A DNA stretch of 64,000 nucleotides, from contig VSPD01000002.1 of NCBI GenBank assembly GCA_009775125.1, forward strand, positions 62,001-126,000, written 5' to 3'. Below are positions 60,556-64,000 of this stretch, one piece after another (within the stretch, counting starts at the first letter, position 1; each line of letters starts with the position of its first letter). This stretch comes from Muribaculaceae bacterium. GTDB lineage: Bacteria; Bacteroidota; Bacteroidia; Bacteroidales; Muribaculaceae. The notes below the pieces were generated by a model. The model was not told the DNA's origin and ran no database searches. It saw only the letters and a program-made list of their open reading frames with translations. Both the position numbers and the translations under genes were made by a program.

Positions 60556-63369
60556 CTATTCCGCCGGTTTTGTGCCACAAAGAGCAAGATACCGTCGAAG
60601 GTATCGGCCCGTATAGCTTTCGTCGCATGCCGCTATTTGCTCGGGGGTGCCTGTGGCTACAATCATTCCCCCGGCGTCGCCACCCTCGGGACCAATGTCG
60701 ATTACATGGTCGGCACATTTTATTACATCCATATTATGCTCAATGATCACGACTGTATGGCCGTTGGAAATAAGACGGCCGAAAGAATCCATCAGCACGT
60801 TTATATCATGGAAATGGAGTCCGGAGGTGGGCTCGTCGAAGATAAACATGGTGGGCTGTGCCCTCTCCTGCGACAGGAACCCCGCGAGTTTCACGCGCTG
60901 ATTCTCGCCCCCCGACAATGTTGACGATGACTGCCCGAGCTTGATATATCCCAAACCGACCTGCTGCAAAGGCAACAGGCGGCGGGCGACACGGCGAGCC
61001 GCGGCTTCCTCTCCTTCGGAGAAGAATTCAATGGCGCCGTCGACAGTCATGTCGAGCACATCGTATATGTTTTTTCCACGGTAGCGCACATCGAGCACAT
61101 CGGGCTTGAACCGGCGCCCGTGGCATGCCTCACATTCTATTGTGATATCGGCCATGAATTGCATCTCGATTGTGATGGTGCCTTCTCCTTTACATTCCTC
61201 GCAACGCCCGCCTTCGGTGTTGAATGAAAAGAATGCCGGGGTGAATCCCATCTGCCGTGACGCCTGCTGGTCGGCAAAGAGCGCACGGATTTCGTCGTAA
61301 GCCTTGATGTATGTAGCCGGATTCGACCGCGATGATTTTCCTATCGGATTTTGGTCGATAAACTCCACCGCCTTAATCCGCTTCACGTCTCCGGAAAGAG
61401 CGCGGAAAGCTCCGGGAGCATCTCCGGCTCCGTCGATATGCCGCACAAGCGCCTTGTAGAGCACATCGCGCACGAGGGTCGACTTGCCCGAGCCGCTGAC
61501 ACCGGTTACCACGGTCATGACACCAAGCGGAAAACGCACGTCGATATTTTTCAGATTGTGCTCGCGCACGCCTTCGAGCGATATATACGAACTCCACTTG
61601 CGGCGTTTCGACGGCAGGCGTATGGCGAGTTGATGCCGAAGATATTTTAAGGTATATGATTTCTCGGCGACAGCGTCATCGTCGATTTTTCCTTGAAACA
61701 CTATTTCGCCGCCAAGGCGTCCGGCATCGGGGCCGACGTCGATAATCATGTCGGCAGCCCGCATTATATCCTCATCATGCTCCACCACCACAACGGTGTT
61801 GCCAAGCTGCTGCAACGACCTAAGCACTGATATAAGCCTGTCGGTGTCGCGCTGATGAAGCCCAATGGAAGGCTCATCGAGCACATAAAGCGACCCCACA
61901 AGACTCGAGCCAAGCGATGTGGCGAGATTGATGCGCTGCGACTCGCCGCCCGAAAGACTGTTAGACATGCGGTCGAGAGTAAGGTAGCCCAAGCCAACGC
62001 GCACAAGGAAATCCAGCCGGCTGTTGATCTCGCTTAGCAAGCGCGATGCTATTTCCTTTTCTGCTCCTTCAAGCTCGAGCGACGCAAACCAGTCTCTTGC
62101 ATCCAATACGGACATGGCGGTGACATCGCTTATCGACTTACCGGCAATACGGACGTATTCGGCTTCGGCGCGCAATCGGCGTCCATGACACGAAGGACAC
62201 TCGCTTTTGCCACGAAAACGTGCGATAAATACGCGTATCTGCATTTTGGCCTGTTCTTTTTTCAGCTCCTCAAAGAAACCGTCGATGCCCGGCCACTCGC
62301 CCTCCCCTTTCCAAAGGAAGCTACGCTGCCGCTCGGTAAGGTCGGCATACGGCTTGTGAATCGGGAATGAATATTTCGATGCAATGCGGATAAAGCGTTG
62401 CTTCCAAAGACTCATTTTCGGTCCTCGCCAAGGCGCGACAGCATCATCGTAGACCGAAAGCGTGGGATTGGGCACTACCAGCGCTTCATCTATGCCCAAC
62501 ACCTTGCCGAAGCCTTCACATTCCGGACATGCGCCATACGGGTTGTTGAAGTTGAACAGCTGGTCGGTAGGTTCCATAAACGTTATGCCGTCGGCCTCGA
62601 AACGCGTGGAGAATCCCGCACGCGTCATGGAGCCGTCGCCGTTCCACACCAGCAGCACACATTCATCGTGCCCTTCAAAGAACGCCGTTTCGACAGATTC
62701 GGTCAAACGTGCCACCTCGTCGCGTTCATGGCTTACCGAGGTGCGGTCGACAAGTAGGTCGTATCCGCTCGCATCCGAAGGCGTTTTGTCCGAGGCCAGC
62801 ATATCTTCTATGGATACAAATTCGCCATTATGGACCATACGGGTGTAGCCCTCCTTGGCATAAATGTCGAGCTGCTGGGCGAATGTACGTCCGGATGGCA
62901 ACACGACAGGGGCAACTATGGCCATGCGTGTGCCGTCGGGATAAGCCAAGGCGGAATTCACCACGTCGTCGACAGTGTGCTTTTTCACCTCGACGCCGCT
63001 TACCGGCGATATCGTATGCCCAATTCTGGCAAAAAGAAGCCTTAGATAGTCGTAGATTTCGGTAGACGTGCCTACGGTAGAGCGCGGATTGCGGGTATTT
63101 ACTTTCTGCTCTATCGCAATGGCCGGGGGCAGCCCTTTTATCCAGTCACATTCAGGTTTGTTGAGACGGCCAAGGAATTGACGGGCATATGCCGACAGGC
63201 TTTCGACATATCGCCGTTGGCCCTCGGCATAAAGCGTGTCGAAAGCCAGCGACGACTTGCCGGAACCCGACAAGCCGGTGATTACGATGAAGCGGTTGCG
63301 AGGAAGCTCAACATCGATATTTTTCAAGTTGTTGACCCTCGCGCCCTTTATCACTATATTATCTGCCAT
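60556..63369 (-). CDS. uvrA: Excinuclease ABC subunit A
   Basis: 937-residue UvrA, the damage sensor of nucleotide excision repair. Two ABC ATPase modules: Walker A GLSGSGKSSLAFDTL (about 32-46) and GVSGSGKSTLVRD in the second half, with SLSGGESQRINLA and TLSGGENQRVKLA signatures. Zinc modules are CPECEGFGK, CPSCHGRRLRAE, and in the second module CEECKGEGT with CEACHGRRFKPD. Length is typical (about 940). It is 72 bp downstream of smpB in the same direction, with a family C repeat in the gap, and is partnered by uvrB at 17139-19214. Confidence 0.97.
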   Translation of the reverse strand: MADNIVIKGARVNNLKNIDVELPRNRFIVITGLSGSGKSSLAFDTLYAEGQRRYVESLSAYARQFLGRLNKPECDWIKGLPPAIAIEQKVNTRNPRSTVGTSTEIYDYLRLLFARIGHTISPVSGVEVKKHTVDDVVNSALAYPDGTRMAIVAPVVLPSGRTFAQQLDIYAKEGYTRMVHNGEFVSIEDMLASDKTPSDASGYDLLVDRTSVSHERDEVARLTESVETAFFEGHDECVLLVWNGDGSMTRAGFSTRFEADGITFMEPTDQLFNFNNPYGACPECEGFGKVLGIDEALVVPNPTLSVYDDAVAPWRGPKMSLWKQRFIRIASKYSFPIHKPYADLTERQRSFLWKGEGEWPGIDGFFEELKKEQAKMQIRVFIARFRGKSECPSCHGRRLRAEAEYVRIAGKSISDVTAMSVLDARDWFASLELEGAEKEIASRLLSEINSRLDFLVRVGLGYLTLDRMSNSLSGGESQRINLATSLGSSLVGSLYVLDEPSIGLHQRDTDRLISVLRSLQQLGNTVVVVEHDEDIMRAADMIIDVGPDAGRLGGEIVFQGKIDDDAVAEKSYTLKYLRHQLAIRLPSKRRKWSSYISLEGVREHNLKNIDVRFPLGVMTVVTGVSGSGKSTLVRDVLYKALVRHIDGAGDAPGAFRALSGDVKRIKAVEFIDQNPIGKSSRSNPATYIKAYDEIRALFADQQASRQMGFTPAFFSFNTEGGRCEECKGEGTITIEMQFMADITIECEACHGRRFKPDVLDVRYRGKNIYDVLDMTVDGAIEFFSEGEEAAARRVARRLLPLQQVGLGYIKLGQSSSTLSGGENQRVKLAGFLSQERAQPTMFIFDEPTSGLHFHDINVLMDSFGRLISNGHTVVIIEHNMDVIKCADHVIDIGPEGGDAGGMIVATGTPEQIAACDESYTGRYLRRYLALCGTKPAE

Positions 63370-63395
63370 ATGAACGTATCTTGTAAAATATAATA

Positions 63396-63420
63396 CGGAC
63401 GCACGAGCCGTGCGCCCCTA
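63396..63420. repeat. Intergenic repeat family C, copy 2
   Basis: CGGACGCACGAGCCGT followed by GCGCCCCTA, sharing 16 identical bases with 27839-27854. It is a palindromic element in the smpB-uvrA gap. Confidence 0.65.
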
Positions 63421-63441
63421 CAAAACAGCGGCATACGCGGC

Positions 63442-63894
63442 CTATTTATGGAACAGACGGGCCATGGAACGCTTGTCTTCGCGTTCTTTTATCGCCTGCC
63501 GCTTGTCGTAGTCTTTTTTACCTTTTCCGATGCCGATTACAATCTTTGCAAGTCCGCGTTCGTTTATGAAGACTCTTAGAGGTACAATTGTAAAGCCCGA
63601 CACAGAACTCATTTTGTCGATTTTCACAATTTCTTTGCGGTTGAGCAGGAGTTTGCGGTCGCGTCTGGCGGCATGGTTGTTATATGAGCCGTAGAAATAC
63701 TCCGCGATATACATATTCTTTACCCAAACCTCGCCGTTGGCGACATAACAGAACGAATCGACAAGACTCGCCTTGCCTTGGCGTATGGATTTAATTTCCG
63801 TACCGGTAAGTACCAAACCCGCGGTGAAGGTCTCTATAATCTCATAATCGAACTTCGCCCTTCTGTTTTTTATGTTTATATCTTTTGCATCCAT
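63442..63894 (-). CDS. smpB: SsrA-binding protein SmpB
   Basis: 150-residue tmRNA-binding protein for trans-translation ribosome rescue. The OB-fold core has KFDYEIIETFTAGLVLTGTE and SLVDSFCYVANGEVWVKN. The basic C-terminal helix (KGKKDYDKRQAIKEREDKR) inserts into the mRNA channel. Length is normal. No tmRNA gene is in the window. The 106 bp to the window end hold only a short plus-strand frame and a possible end of an upstream minus-strand gene, too short to call. Confidence 0.97.
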   Translation of the reverse strand: MDAKDINIKNRRAKFDYEIIETFTAGLVLTGTEIKSIRQGKASLVDSFCYVANGEVWVKNMYIAEYFYGSYNNHAARRDRKLLLNRKEIVKIDKMSSVSGFTIVPLRVFINERGLAKIVIGIGKGKKDYDKRQAIKEREDKRSMARLFHK

Positions 63895-64000
63895 TTCTTT
63901 AAAATGTTTTTGATTAAAAAATTGTTCCCGTATGAATCATTTTATAAAAAGCAGCCGAAAAGCTCTTGAATCAATATCGGCGGAAGAATCAATCCGAAGA

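Noticed and set aside
63970..64000. Partial gene at the right edge
   Set aside because: Only about 30 bases; two minus-strand frames remain open to the end and neither can be chosen.

Overview
The window reads as chromosome of an anaerobic gut Bacteroidota (order Bacteroidales), most likely close to Muribaculaceae. This placement is inferred. It rests on several -33/-7 promoters of the Bacteroidota type (TTTG or TTG, about 20 bp, TAnnTTTG), fused LpxC/FabZ, SusE/F-like proteins with a GH66 glucanase, a sodium-pumping methylmalonyl-CoA decarboxylase cluster, DUF6377 and DUF805 proteins, and a class A RNase P RNA. Coding density is high on both strands, and no tRNA, rRNA, IS element, prophage or CRISPR array was seen.

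Layout. 1-2365 is the end of a nonulosonic (probably legionaminic) acid cluster: a truncated sugar-nucleotide dehydratase, an ATP-grasp ligase and a NeuB/LegI synthase. 2448-7275 holds a DUF6377 membrane regulator-like protein, a secreted leucine-rich repeat protein, DUF805, and a TetR regulator paired with a degenerate M23 protein. 7531-11758 (minus strand) holds B12-dependent ribonucleotide reductase, an HD phosphohydrolase and IlvE. 11970-16099 (minus) is a compact oxalate module: frc, oxc and an AEC transporter. 17139-25161 (plus) carries uvrB, a YgiQ radical SAM enzyme, an S9 peptidase lipoprotein and lepA. 25237-27939 is the least ordinary stretch: an XRE regulator with repeated TTTGTAAAC boxes upstream, about 870 bp of AT-rich non-coding DNA, a small secreted-protein gene that looks frame-disrupted, and about 730 bp of nested inverted repeats.

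27940-40667 returns to housekeeping: a UDG-superfamily glycosylase, a META-domain lipoprotein, dnaJ-grpE, ispE, dnaB, sbcC-sbcD, a POT peptide transporter, GNAT and Lrp. 40722-46728 (plus) holds an M64 peptidase and the five-gene propionate/methylmalonyl-CoA block (mce, mmdA, OadG-like with a lamin-tail domain, biotin carrier, mmdB). 47181-55962 (minus) is a four-gene envelope operon: a small SusE/F-like protein, a giant 1446-aa SusE/F-like multidomain protein, another SusE/F-like protein and a GH66 dextranase-type enzyme. The last three genes are coupled by 4-bp overlaps and no susC/susD is present. 56268-63894 (minus) holds DUF695, rnpB, lpxA, lpxC/fabZ, lpxD, uvrA and smpB.

How the parts fit. 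The oxalate genes would import oxalate, activate it by CoA transfer from formyl-CoA, and decarboxylate it. The mmd block converts methylmalonyl-CoA to propionyl-CoA while exporting sodium. The GH66 operon would bind and cut alpha-1,6-glucan at the cell surface. Three families of palindromic intergenic repeats are scattered through the window, each with two copies here.
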